64,000 bases of DNA from the NCBI GenBank assembly GCA_016287245.1, contig JAEEWG010000015.1, positions 1 to 64,000 on the forward strand, read 5' to 3'. The stretch's first letter is position 1. Every line of letters begins with the position of its first letter. The position numbers were made by a program, and so were the translations under genes. Positions 15,835 through 23,816 of this stretch are shown here, piece after piece. This DNA comes from Clostridia bacterium (GTDB taxonomy: Bacteria > Bacillota > Clostridia > Saccharofermentanales > Saccharofermentanaceae). The notes under the pieces were generated by a model that saw only the letters and a program-made list of their open reading frames with translations, did not search any database and was not told the origin of the DNA.

Positions 15835-17901
15835 CTACTCGGTCACGACGATGAAATTATCCCTTCCGGGCTTTTTGGGTGTCTGCGCGTTATTCTTTTG
15901 AATAAACGCCAGGCACCCTTTTGCATCCATCGGCCGGGCGTAGTAGAAGCCCTGGATGTCATCGGGACTGCACTTGGCGATCCAGTCGGCCTGTGTCGCC
16001 GTCTCTGCGCCGACTACGACGGAACGGATCTCCATCTTCCGAAGAACGTCGATCGTGTTTTCAAATAGTATCCTGCTTCTCGGCGAGGATTCCGCCTCCT
16101 CGAGGACCGATCTGTCGAGTTTTACGATAGAGAGCGGAAGCACGGCAAGTCTCCCCAGATCACCCGGGCCGAGCCCCACATTATCAAGAGCGAAGGAAAA
16201 TCCCAGCGACGCCAGCTGTGTCAGGTTCTCGAGGATCAGAAGGATCGACGTCAGAAGCGCCGCTTCCGGAATCTCGAAAACGATCTTCCTGTGTTCAAGA
16301 CCGTATTCATCCACGATAGCGCAGGCCTTTCGCGGGAAGGCGGAACTGGCCATGACCGTCAGTGAAAGATTCACGCTCACATACTCGATCTCTGTCCCTT
16401 CTTCCTTCGCCGTCTTTAAAAACTCGCACGCCTTTTTCAGCACAAACTCATCGATCTGCGCCACGAGGCCTCTTTTTTCTGCGATCGGAATAAACTCCGA
16501 CGGCGGGACATCGCCATACTCTTCATGGGAGAAACGCACGAGCGCCTCCACCTTCTCATATTTTCCGGTATTTACACTGAACACCGGCTGAAAACGCACC
16601 TGCAGTTCTTCCTCTGCGATCGCCTTTTCCAGTGCTTTTTCAAGCCCGACATCCCGCTCGATCCGAGACAGTTCCCTCTCGCTGACCGTGACCGTATCGC
16701 CCTTAGGCACCGCCGGAAGCACGATCTCCACAACTTTATAAAGGTCTGATCCCGATGCAAAAGATCCGGTCTCCTTCATTTCCGCGACCGTCAGCATGAG
16801 GTTGAGCTCCAGGCCGCGGATGTGCCAGGGCTCCTCAAAACGGTCGTGCAGGAACGACAGTATCTGCTCATGCGTCGATTCGCTGGTGCTGACGACGGCG
16901 AACTGGTTACTCATCATGCGGAACGCCCATGCCGGCGGGAGGGTCTTTTCCATCAGACGCGCATCCGCAGCGGGCATATTTCCTTTTCCTTCATAGTCGG
17001 CACTGTGCCTTCTAAGACGCGATCTTTCGCGCAGATCCGGAGAGAACGTCGACAGATAATCCGCGACATTTCGGAGCGTTAAGCTGCCGATGGTATAGCC
17101 GAAGATGGAGTTGATCCTTCTTACGTTTTCGACCTTCATGACGAGAACATAGAAACGCTTCTCGCGCTCGATCAGCTCGTCCGTATAGGCCATCATGGCA
17201 TCGAGATTCAGAAGTCCCGTCAGGTGATCGATCACGGACTCCGGCTTCGGAAGCGACAGATAGGCGATCAGCATCGCCGCTGCGATCGCCATACTGGCCA
17301 CGTTATTTCCGGGCCATGCGATCTCCAAGACGGCACTGCCCACGCCGAGGAGCGAAAAACCCGCGACCGTCCGGAATGCCGAAGTCGTGAAGTGTACTTT
17401 TCGAACAGCGGCATAGAGAATACAGGCCACCGCGTAAAGTGTCGTCACAACATGCAGGACAGAAAAGAACATACCTGTCCGGAAGACGCCATTTTCATAA
17501 GTAAAGAAATGATTCGTGATCGGGGTAAATAGGATGATGCATGTGCCGACCGCCGTAGGGACCATCAGCAGAAAGATCCCCCAGAGATTCCTTATCTTCA
17601 GGTTCTTCGAGACCGAAAGGACGTAAAAGACCATCATGGCAGGGAACGAAAGACGCAGAAGATAGAAAAGGATCAGAACGATATAGGAAAGCACCAGAGG
17701 CACGTCCGTGGAATAGCGGAGCACCATGGCCGCGAAGAATTCGAAGATCGCGCTCGTGCAGGCGATCAGGATCGCCGCCGAAAAGAACCTGTTCCTCATG
17801 ACCGGAAGCTGCCGTTTACTGAAAAAATGCAGCATCAGGATCAGGAGTATGACCATCGCACAGATCGGGTATTTATAAGATAATGTCAGAGCCTGATCCA
17901 T
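15835..17901 (-). CDS. Membrane protein with degenerate GGDEF and EAL domains
   Basis: A 688-residue protein. About seven membrane segments span residues 1-225. A GGDEF-fold domain follows (about 228-400; starts LIDHLTGLLN), but its active site reads MSNQF instead of GGDEF, so no cyclase activity is expected. The EAL domain (about 425-670) keeps EALVR, the NLS Asn, Lys in KLDRS and Gln in IQGFYYARP. It has EIPE, DN where DD is normal, and VVGAE in place of AEGVE, so two metal or catalytic positions are lost. It is thus probably a c-di-GMP binding or protein-interaction module, not a phosphodiesterase. Start ATG 17901 has AAAGGATC upstream. Single gene. Confidence 0.85.
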   Translation of the reverse strand: MDQALTLSYKYPICAMVILLILMLHFFSKRQLPVMRNRFFSAAILIACTSAIFEFFAAMVLRYSTDVPLVLSYIVLILFYLLRLSFPAMMVFYVLSVSKNLKIRNLWGIFLLMVPTAVGTCIILFTPITNHFFTYENGVFRTGMFFSVLHVVTTLYAVACILYAAVRKVHFTTSAFRTVAGFSLLGVGSAVLEIAWPGNNVASMAIAAAMLIAYLSLPKPESVIDHLTGLLNLDAMMAYTDELIEREKRFYVLVMKVENVRRINSIFGYTIGSLTLRNVADYLSTFSPDLRERSRLRRHSADYEGKGNMPAADARLMEKTLPPAWAFRMMSNQFAVVSTSESTHEQILSFLHDRFEEPWHIRGLELNLMLTVAEMKETGSFASGSDLYKVVEIVLPAVPKGDTVTVSERELSRIERDVGLEKALEKAIAEEELQVRFQPVFSVNTGKYEKVEALVRFSHEEYGDVPPSEFIPIAEKRGLVAQIDEFVLKKACEFLKTAKEEGTEIEYVSVNLSLTVMASSAFPRKACAIVDEYGLEHRKIVFEIPEAALLTSILLILENLTQLASLGFSFALDNVGLGPGDLGRLAVLPLSIVKLDRSVLEEAESSPRSRILFENTIDVLRKMEIRSVVVGAETATQADWIAKCSPDDIQGFYYARPMDAKGCLAFIQKNNAQTPKKPGRDNFIVVTE

Positions 17902-18053
17902 TTTCCGAGATCCTTTCGAAAAGCCTTCCCCTCCTCTTTATTGTACCCGATGATCGGACAAATTTCTATCGCCTTCTTCTTCCCTTCTGCGCGTAAACAG
18001 CCGAATCGTGGTAGAATAAGGAAGGCAGTTTTCTGCCCTTTTGGAGGTAAAGT

Positions 18054-19157
18054 TTGAGTACGATTTTGAATTATGTCACGGACGAGAAACGCACGTTTGA
18101 TGCGTTTCCTTTTAATCCCATTGACGCCCTGGTCTTCGCCGAGGCGACATATTTCCAGTGGGAGTATCTCCTCCGCAATACCTGGACACCCGAATGGCCT
18201 TACGGCGTTTCGGACTCCATGTTCTTCCACGAGATGCCGAGTACCGAGGAGATGCCTCTTTTCGGGCAGTATGCGGCAGACACGCCGAACAATCTGAAGA
18301 TGATCGATCTTCTGCGCGAAAACCCGCGTTTTAAGGATATCTCGGTTTCGCACCTCTGCGCGCGCACCAATGAAAAAGAACAGATCCAGTTCGCCGCCAT
18401 GTGTTTTCATCTTCCCGGAGACCTCTGCTATATCGCCTTCCGTGGGACCGACGGCACCCTTATCGGTTGGAAAGAAGACTTCCAGCTGTCTTACCAGTAT
18501 CCGGTGGCCGCGCAAAAAGAAGCCGCCCGCTACGTTTCTTTTCTGGCCAAGGAACTCTCGCCGGAGATAAAATTATATATCGGCGGCCATTCCAAGGGCG
18601 GAAACCTCTCGATCTATGCCGCCACTTCCTGCATCGATTCGATCAAGTCAAGGATCCTCCGGGTCTTCTCATTTGACGGTCCGGGCTTTTCCTTTAACCT
18701 TCACGAGACAGACGAGTACAGTAAGATCGCCGACCGCGTCTCCCACCTCGTCCCGTCTTCTTCGTTCGTCGGTATGCTCCTGCAGAGCGCCCCGGGCACG
18801 AAGTTCATCACGAATAAATCGCTGTGGCTTATGCAGCACAGCCCGTTTACCTGGGAGATCAAAGAGGACGATTTCGATTACGCATCCGGCTGGGACAAGA
18901 ATGCTCAGATCCGTATCGCCGCCGTCGATAACTGGCTTAAGGACCAGAGTTTCGAAGACAGAGAGAGTTTCACGGAAATGCTCTACCACATCGCCTTTTC
19001 TTCCGGCGCGAGCAATCTTTTCCGCCCCGACTCGAGCTGGTCGGTGAAAATGGCACACATCATCGACGCGACCAAAGCCGTCGATGCGAAGTCCCGCGCC
19101 AAGATCATCGAGACCATGCGAATGCTCGTGCTGTTCTCCTTCCGTCAGAAACGCTGA
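18054..19157 (+). CDS. Mbeg1-like (DUF2974) alpha/beta hydrolase, TTG start
   Basis: A 367-residue cytosolic serine hydrolase of the Mbeg1-like/DUF2974 family, common in Firmicutes and probably acting on lipids or esters. The N-terminus NPIDALVFAEATYFQWEYL, the oxyanion region CYIAFRGTDGTLIGWKEDF and the nucleophile Ser 180 in GGHSKGGNL are characteristic. The start is TTG 18054, with GGAGG 6 bases upstream and no better ATG in frame nearby. It is transcribed alone with a terminator downstream. The substrate is not known. Confidence 0.88.
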   Translation: MSTILNYVTDEKRTFDAFPFNPIDALVFAEATYFQWEYLLRNTWTPEWPYGVSDSMFFHEMPSTEEMPLFGQYAADTPNNLKMIDLLRENPRFKDISVSHLCARTNEKEQIQFAAMCFHLPGDLCYIAFRGTDGTLIGWKEDFQLSYQYPVAAQKEAARYVSFLAKELSPEIKLYIGGHSKGGNLSIYAATSCIDSIKSRILRVFSFDGPGFSFNLHETDEYSKIADRVSHLVPSSSFVGMLLQSAPGTKFITNKSLWLMQHSPFTWEIKEDDFDYASGWDKNAQIRIAAVDNWLKDQSFEDRESFTEMLYHIAFSSGASNLFRPDSSWSVKMAHIIDATKAVDAKSRAKIIETMRMLVLFSFRQKR

Positions 19158-19244
19158 CCGCGCGAGATTAGCCGATGAAAACGTTCGGAAAATGCAGATT
19201 TTGCATATGACTGTGCGTTAACGCATTCTTATAACAACAAAAAC

Positions 19245-19285
19245 AAGGAAGAGGCTGCCGATTGAGGCAACCCCTTCCTTCGTTT
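19245..19285. terminator. Bidirectional terminator
   Basis: AAGGAAGAGGCTGCC pairs with GGCAACCCCTTCCTT with two mismatches and a 6-base loop, then CGTTTTTC. It lies between the Mbeg1-like gene and the converging flotillin operon. Confidence 0.85.
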
Positions 19286-19324
19286 TTCAGCTTTATTCAA
19301 GCGGAACTTAGAAGATCATCTGTC

Positions 19325-20992
19325 TTACTTTTCATCACGAGGTGTGTATTCCTGCTCCCAGATCGGGATCGGCTTTTCCGGAGCGGCCGGAGCAGCTGGT
19401 GCTGCTGGGGCAGCAGGAGCTTCCTTAGGAGCCGGGGCCGGTGCAGGAGCCGGGGCCGGGGCAGGTGTCGGGGCCGGTGCAGGTGCAGGGGCCGGGGCTG
19501 CCTTCGGAGCTTCTACACTTTTTACTGTCTTTGCATTTGCAGCAACTCTGTTTGCAGCTGTGGCAGGAACGACTTCGCCATTCTCTGCGCCGTCCATCTT
19601 CTTGCCGAGGAACTCAGGCAGGTTCATACCGGCCATCTCGAAGATCTCGTTCATCGGGGGAACACTCTTCATGAGGCCCGAGATGAAGTTGGCTGTCGAG
19701 CTTTTGCCGTCTACGCCTGTGCCTGCGCCACTGTCCCAAACAGTTACCTTGTCGATCTTCAGGTCGCGGATCGCTTCTACCTGGATCTTCATGAGGTCTT
19801 CCATCTTGTCGGCGAGCATGAGCATCATAGCGTTCTTCGCATCGCCACCGGCAGCGGCCACGATCTTCTCGAAACCTGCGGCCTGCTTCTGCAGGATCTC
19901 CTGCATACCACGAGCCTGCGCTTCCATCTTCGCGTAGATAGCGTCAGCTTCACCGGCTGCACGTCTTCTGATCTTCTCAGCTTCTGCCTCAGCAGCGAGC
20001 TCGACTTCTCTCTTATTGATCTCCGCCTTAACGATAACGTCGGCTTCGAGGGTTGCTTTTTCACGAGCGGAACGGGAAAGTTCTGCTTCTTTTTCAGCGG
20101 CATACGCTTCTTCCAAAGCCTTAGCAGCCTGGACCTTCTCAGCTGCGATCGCAAGTCTCATTGCCTCAGCGGCTTTCTCACGGCGGATAGCCTCGGAATT
20201 GGCAACTTCGATCTTCGCGGAGTTCTCACCCTGGATAGCGGCAGAGTTTGCGGATGCAACCTGGATACGCTGATCTTTCTGGGCGATCGCCTCACCGATA
20301 GAACCGTCTCTTTCCTTCTCAGCAACGTTCTTCTTCGCGTCGTTGATCGCCTTTGCAGCAGCCTCTTTACCAAGAGCGCTGATGTATCCGGACTCATCGG
20401 AAATATCCGTTACGTTTACGTTGATCAGACGAAGACCGATCTTCTTAAGCTCTGTCTCCACGTTTCTGGATACAGCCTCAAGGAACTTATCACGGTCGGT
20501 GTTGATCTCCTCGATGTCCATCGTAGCGATGACCAGACGGAGCTGACCGAAGATGATATCCTTGGCAAGTTCCTGGATCTCAGAAAGTTTCAGGCCGAGA
20601 AGACGTTCTGCTGCGTTCTGCATGACACCCTGCTCGGTAGAGATACCGACTGTAAAGATAGACGGTACGTCGATACGGATGTTCTGACGGGACAGCGCAG
20701 ATCTCAGGTCAACGGAGATCGAGATCGGTGTCAGGTCCAAATACTGATACGACTGAATGATCGGCCAAACAAATGCAGCACCACCGTGGATACACTTGGA
20801 TGAGCGGGCAGATCCGTCTGCGTTCTTGCCGACTTTACCGTAGATGACCATGATTCGGTCAGACGGACATTTTCTGTACCTGGACAGGAAAATCAGCAAC
20901 AGAGTGAATGCCAGAAGAGCGATCACTACTAAAAGGCAGATGACCTCAAATGGCATGGCAGCCAACATCACATTCATTAATTTCATTGGCAT
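19325..20992 (-). CDS. Flotillin-like SPFH protein with Ala-Pro tail
   Basis: A 555-residue membrane scaffold protein. A hydrophobic N-terminal segment (about 14-36, VICLLVVIALLAFTLLLIFL) anchors it, the SPFH domain spans about 45-230 (RIMVIYGKVGKN ... IRIDVPSIFTVGIS), and the flotillin coiled coil of EA/AE repeats spans about 230-400. The tail (about 480-555) is a run of Ala-Pro dipeptides and APAA units ending IPIWEQEYTPRDEK. Bacterial flotillins (FloT/YuaG) organise membrane microdomains with an NfeD partner, and an NfeD-like gene lies 19 bases upstream here. The ribosome site is AGGAGGAAACGAAA. It is third in the operon after the DUF1836 and NfeD-like genes. Confidence 0.9.
   Translation of the reverse strand: MPMKLMNVMLAAMPFEVICLLVVIALLAFTLLLIFLSRYRKCPSDRIMVIYGKVGKNADGSARSSKCIHGGAAFVWPIIQSYQYLDLTPISISVDLRSALSRQNIRIDVPSIFTVGISTEQGVMQNAAERLLGLKLSEIQELAKDIIFGQLRLVIATMDIEEINTDRDKFLEAVSRNVETELKKIGLRLINVNVTDISDESGYISALGKEAAAKAINDAKKNVAEKERDGSIGEAIAQKDQRIQVASANSAAIQGENSAKIEVANSEAIRREKAAEAMRLAIAAEKVQAAKALEEAYAAEKEAELSRSAREKATLEADVIVKAEINKREVELAAEAEAEKIRRRAAGEADAIYAKMEAQARGMQEILQKQAAGFEKIVAAAGGDAKNAMMLMLADKMEDLMKIQVEAIRDLKIDKVTVWDSGAGTGVDGKSSTANFISGLMKSVPPMNEIFEMAGMNLPEFLGKKMDGAENGEVVPATAANRVAANAKTVKSVEAPKAAPAPAPAPAPTPAPAPAPAPAPAPKEAPAAPAAPAAPAAPEKPIPIWEQEYTPRDEK
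19383..19500. repeat. Ala-Pro coding repeat in the flotillin gene
   Basis: Tandem GGAGCC/GGGGCC/GGTGCA hexamers encode the AP and APAA tract. A stretch this repetitive is prone to length change. Confidence 0.8.
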
Positions 20993-21011
20993 TTTCGTTT
21001 CCTCCTACTTC

Positions 21012-22106
21012 TTAGTTATGTTTGGTCACAATCAGTGTTGTACCCTTTGTAATGCCGATCACCGTGATCTGTGTCCCGGTGGAAAGCTTTTCTTCATCGT
21101 CCGTGACCGCATCAAATTCGGAAAGCTGGTCCTGGACTTTTACCATCACTTTACCCGGAAGTTCCCGCTTTCCGGGGATCGGGATATATACCTCACCCTC
21201 CAGTCCGAGTGTTCTTCTGATGTCGAGCGTTCCATCAGATTGTGCTTTAAGCATACCCCACATCGCAAGTGCCATCAAGAACATTCCGACGAAACCGCAG
21301 AGGAATGCAAGGGGTGCTGCAAGGAATACCGTCATACCTGCTTTCAGGAAGACAAGACCTGTCCATCCGAAGAGGCAGAAGAAGGCGATGATGCCCTGCA
21401 TCGAGAACATTCTGAAACCGGAGCCGTGGAGCTTGTCTGCACGATCCACGTAGGTCCTTCCGTCCGGAAGATCCTGATCCGGGATACCGACGTCCGGTCC
21501 TCTGACCATCAGATCGTGCGGTGCCGAGTCAGCCAGATAGATGTCACCGGAGTGCACATCGACAACGACGCTTCCCTGTACTTCTCCGAAATCGTGGACC
21601 AGCTGTCCCACATGTGTATCCGTATCGAGGTCGTGGTCGTAGTCAAAAGATCCGTGCACGTTACCATCGGCTCCGAATCCGGATCCATCGTGTACGTCCG
21701 CACCGGCAACATCAGCGTGTGCATGACCGCCGAAATCATGTCCGACATCCACATCGTGTCCGCCGAAATCGTGTCCAACATCTCCATGGATCCCGCCAAC
21801 ATCTCCGTGTCCGAAGCTGTGACCGAAGTCTCCGTGAACATGGCCGCCGAAGTCGTGTCCCACGTCTCCGTGCACACCTCCGAAATCTCCGTCGTGTCCG
21901 ACATCCATATCGTGTCCGTGACCGAAATCGTGGCCGTGGCCACCGCCCATATCATGTCCGTTCATGTCGCCGCCCGCATGGGATGCGGCGCCGATCAGCA
22001 GAAGAATGAACTGGAAGATCAGAAGTGCGGTGAAGACGATCGCGATGCACGCGAAGATCTGCTCATACAGATTCATGGCTTCAAACCAATTCATAAGAAA
22101 TTCCAT
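21012..22106 (-). CDS. NfeD-like membrane protein with His/Asp/Gly-rich insertion
   Basis: A 364-residue protein. One membrane segment lies near residues 14-37. It is followed by about 95 residues dominated by H, G and D in units such as GHDFGGH, VHGDVGH and DVGHDGDFGG. After a soluble part come two membrane segments (about 230-285) and a C-terminal OB-fold of the NfeD/YuaF type (about 295-364: IGITKGTTLIV). NfeD proteins partner flotillins, and flotillin lies directly downstream, which supports the call. The His-rich insertion is not part of the usual NfeD design and would bind Zn2+, Ni2+ or other metals. Its side of the membrane is unclear. Ribosome site AAAGGAGAA. Confidence 0.75.
   Translation of the reverse strand: MEFLMNWFEAMNLYEQIFACIAIVFTALLIFQFILLLIGAASHAGGDMNGHDMGGGHGHDFGHGHDMDVGHDGDFGGVHGDVGHDFGGHVHGDFGHSFGHGDVGGIHGDVGHDFGGHDVDVGHDFGGHAHADVAGADVHDGSGFGADGNVHGSFDYDHDLDTDTHVGQLVHDFGEVQGSVVVDVHSGDIYLADSAPHDLMVRGPDVGIPDQDLPDGRTYVDRADKLHGSGFRMFSMQGIIAFFCLFGWTGLVFLKAGMTVFLAAPLAFLCGFVGMFLMALAMWGMLKAQSDGTLDIRRTLGLEGEVYIPIPGKRELPGKVMVKVQDQLSEFDAVTDDEEKLSTGTQITVIGITKGTTLIVTKHN
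21640..21980. repeat. His-Gly-Asp coding repeat
   Basis: Imperfect repeats of ACCTCCGAAATC, CCGTGTCC and CATCCACATCGTG-like units encode the His-rich stretch of the NfeD-like protein on the minus strand. Confidence 0.75.
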
Positions 22107-22121
22107 CTCTTTTCTCCTTTC

Positions 22122-22646
22122 CTAAATCTCTGTTAAAAGTCTCTCGGCTTCCCTCTTCAGCAGTATCGAAAGATGCGCTGTATAGAGGATCGTCAGAAGC
22201 CTCTTAACCTGTTCCCGACTCGTCTTACTGTAGTCGAATTTCATCTGATCGATGACCCGGTCCATAATGTCATTGAGCTTCGTCTCCGCCCGGATCGGGT
22301 CGACCGGCGAAAGTGCCACCAGAGAGCAGAGCGAGCTATATACGATGCTGTCCTGATTCGCCATCCGAAGGAGAGATAAGATCCCTTCGAGTGAGAAGAC
22401 ATCTTTATAGTAGTTAAGGATCGCAAGTCTCACAAAGCGTTCCCGGTCGTAAAACTTCTTGACCGGCGAGTCTACGAATCCGCGCTTGACCCAGTTCTGC
22501 ACCGTGTGCGCCTCGATCCCCATCAGCTGGGTTATCTGGCGGAGCTGCATACCTTCCATCAGGAACATCGGATCCAGGATCTCATCGACATTCGAAAGCC
22601 TTTCCTTAGAAACCGCTATCAGCGTTCCCGGTAAATACTCACTCAT
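22122..22646 (-). CDS. DUF1836 family helix-turn-helix regulator
   Basis: A 174-residue protein. The MerR-like helix-turn-helix is at about 33-60 (QLRQITQLMGIEAHTVQNWV), followed by KRGFVDSPVKKFYDRERFVR, characteristic of DUF1836 proteins of Firmicutes. The helical C-terminal half probably dimerises. It is first in the operon with the NfeD-like and flotillin genes (spacings 15 and 19 bases). The ribosome site AAAGGAGG is strong. Its promoter is overlapped by a perfect palindrome, which suggests that it represses its own operon; that is inference from position. Confidence 0.85.
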   Translation of the reverse strand: MSEYLPGTLIAVSKERLSNVDEILDPMFLMEGMQLRQITQLMGIEAHTVQNWVKRGFVDSPVKKFYDRERFVRLAILNYYKDVFSLEGILSLLRMANQDSIVYSSLCSLVALSPVDPIRAETKLNDIMDRVIDQMKFDYSKTSREQVKRLLTILYTAHLSILLKREAERLLTEI

Positions 22647-22683
22647 AGGATGCCTCCTTTCGTAAGATCGACTGATTGAGGAT

Positions 22684-22728
22684 ATATTATCACACGGTCA
22701 CGTGACTGTCAAGCGCGTTCGCGTGAAC
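22684..22728 (-). promoter_or_regulatory. Promoter with two palindromic operators, DUF1836-NfeD-flotillin operon
   Basis: The minus strand has TTGACA (22707-22712), a 17-base spacer and TATAAT-like TAATAT (22684-22689). The palindrome GTCACGTGAC (22697-22706) sits in the spacer, and a related near-palindrome GTTCGCGTGAAC (22717-22728) lies just upstream of the -35. Their centres are 21 bases apart, two helical turns. This is a typical repressor or MerR-type site, and the DUF1836 protein is the obvious candidate ligand. Confidence 0.75.
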
Positions 22729-22837
22729 TGTTAACTTTTTGCAAATTCATTCCTTCCAAACCCTGCAAGCACTCGTATTTCGCATTTCCTTGTGTATAAT
22801 AAAATTATTATATAAATAGGCTTAGGGGGACAGGCAT

Positions 22838-23779
22838 ATGCCATTTGAGAGGAATACGTATATCGGTTCAGACGGAGAAACCACTCTCTCCTACTTTACT
22901 CTGGCTCCTTCCACTTCGCCGAAGGGCGTCGTGCAGATCATCCACGGCATGTGTGAATACATGGGCCGCTACAGCGATCTGGCACAGTATCTCGCCGATA
23001 AGGGATACGTCGTCTGCGGCGAAGACCACATGGGACACGGACAGAGCGTTCAGGAAGACGGTGTCTTCGGATACTTCGGAAGATACGACGGCGCCCAGCA
23101 CCTCATCGAGGATGTGGAGAAGCTTCACCGCATCATGAAGGAAAAGTACCCGCAGATCCCCTACGTCATATTCGGTCATTCCATGGGATCCTTTATCGCC
23201 AGAAACTGGTACGCCCAGTATGGCAATGACTGTTCCGGCATCATCCTTTCCGGAACTGCCCGCTCCAATTCCCTTCTGGGTCCTCTGAAGAGACTTGCGA
23301 AGATACAGCGCTTTTTCGTCGGCGATAAAAAGCCCGCGAAGATGATCGCCAAAACCATCAACCGCACCTATTTAAAGAGGATCGACGATCCGCTCACCGG
23401 CGCTGACTGGATCTCCTACGATAAGGAAGTCGTCACAAAATACACGGGCGACCCTTTCTGCACATTCACCTTTACCCACTCGGCCTACATCGATCTGTTC
23501 ACACTTCTTGCCGACTGCAATACCGATTCCTGGTACGGATCGATCCCGAAGGATAAGCCGATCCTGCTGGTCGCAGGCGACGAAGATCCAGTCGGAGACT
23601 ACGGCGAGGCACCTCAGGAGATCTATAACAAGCTGATCTCCACCGGACAGGAGAAAGTCACGATCGACATCCGCCACGGCATGCGTCACGAGCCGCATAA
23701 CGAGATCGGAAGGGACGCCATCTATCAGAGATATGCCGCATGGCTTTTCGATAACTGCACGAAAAAAGAAACGACCTGA
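22838..23779 (+). CDS. Alpha/beta hydrolase (monoacylglycerol lipase-like)
   Basis: A 313-residue hydrolase of the serine aminopeptidase S33/monoglyceride lipase group. The oxyanion strand VVQIIHGMCEYMGRYSDLA, the DHMGHGQS motif, nucleophile Ser 115 in GHSMGSF, Asp in VAGDEDPVG and His in GMRHEPHNE are all in order. It has no signal peptide, so it acts inside the cell, probably on acylglycerols or lysophospholipids. Ribosome site GGGGGA, with a TATAAT at 22795-22800 upstream. Two secreted NlpC/P60 genes follow after 37 and 35 bases, so the three form an operon. Confidence 0.92.
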   Translation: MPFERNTYIGSDGETTLSYFTLAPSTSPKGVVQIIHGMCEYMGRYSDLAQYLADKGYVVCGEDHMGHGQSVQEDGVFGYFGRYDGAQHLIEDVEKLHRIMKEKYPQIPYVIFGHSMGSFIARNWYAQYGNDCSGIILSGTARSNSLLGPLKRLAKIQRFFVGDKKPAKMIAKTINRTYLKRIDDPLTGADWISYDKEVVTKYTGDPFCTFTFTHSAYIDLFTLLADCNTDSWYGSIPKDKPILLVAGDEDPVGDYGEAPQEIYNKLISTGQEKVTIDIRHGMRHEPHNEIGRDAIYQRYAAWLFDNCTKKETT

Positions 23780-23816
23780 TACCTCAATACGATACCAAGG
23801 AAGGAGCTTTTCCAAA

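Noticed and set aside
15835..17901. Active c-di-GMP phosphodiesterase or cyclase
   Set aside because: GGDEF is replaced by SNQF and two EAL active-site positions are lost, so an enzyme name would mislead.
19262..20803. 513-codon open frame on the + strand
   Set aside because: It lies opposite the flotillin gene, has no ribosome site, and its protein is Cys/Arg/Ser-rich nonsense. The Ala-Pro and coiled-coil coding on the minus strand explains the absence of stops.
20844..22136. 430-codon open frame on the + strand
   Set aside because: It is opposite the NfeD-like gene; its open state follows from the repetitive His/Gly/Asp codons on the other strand.
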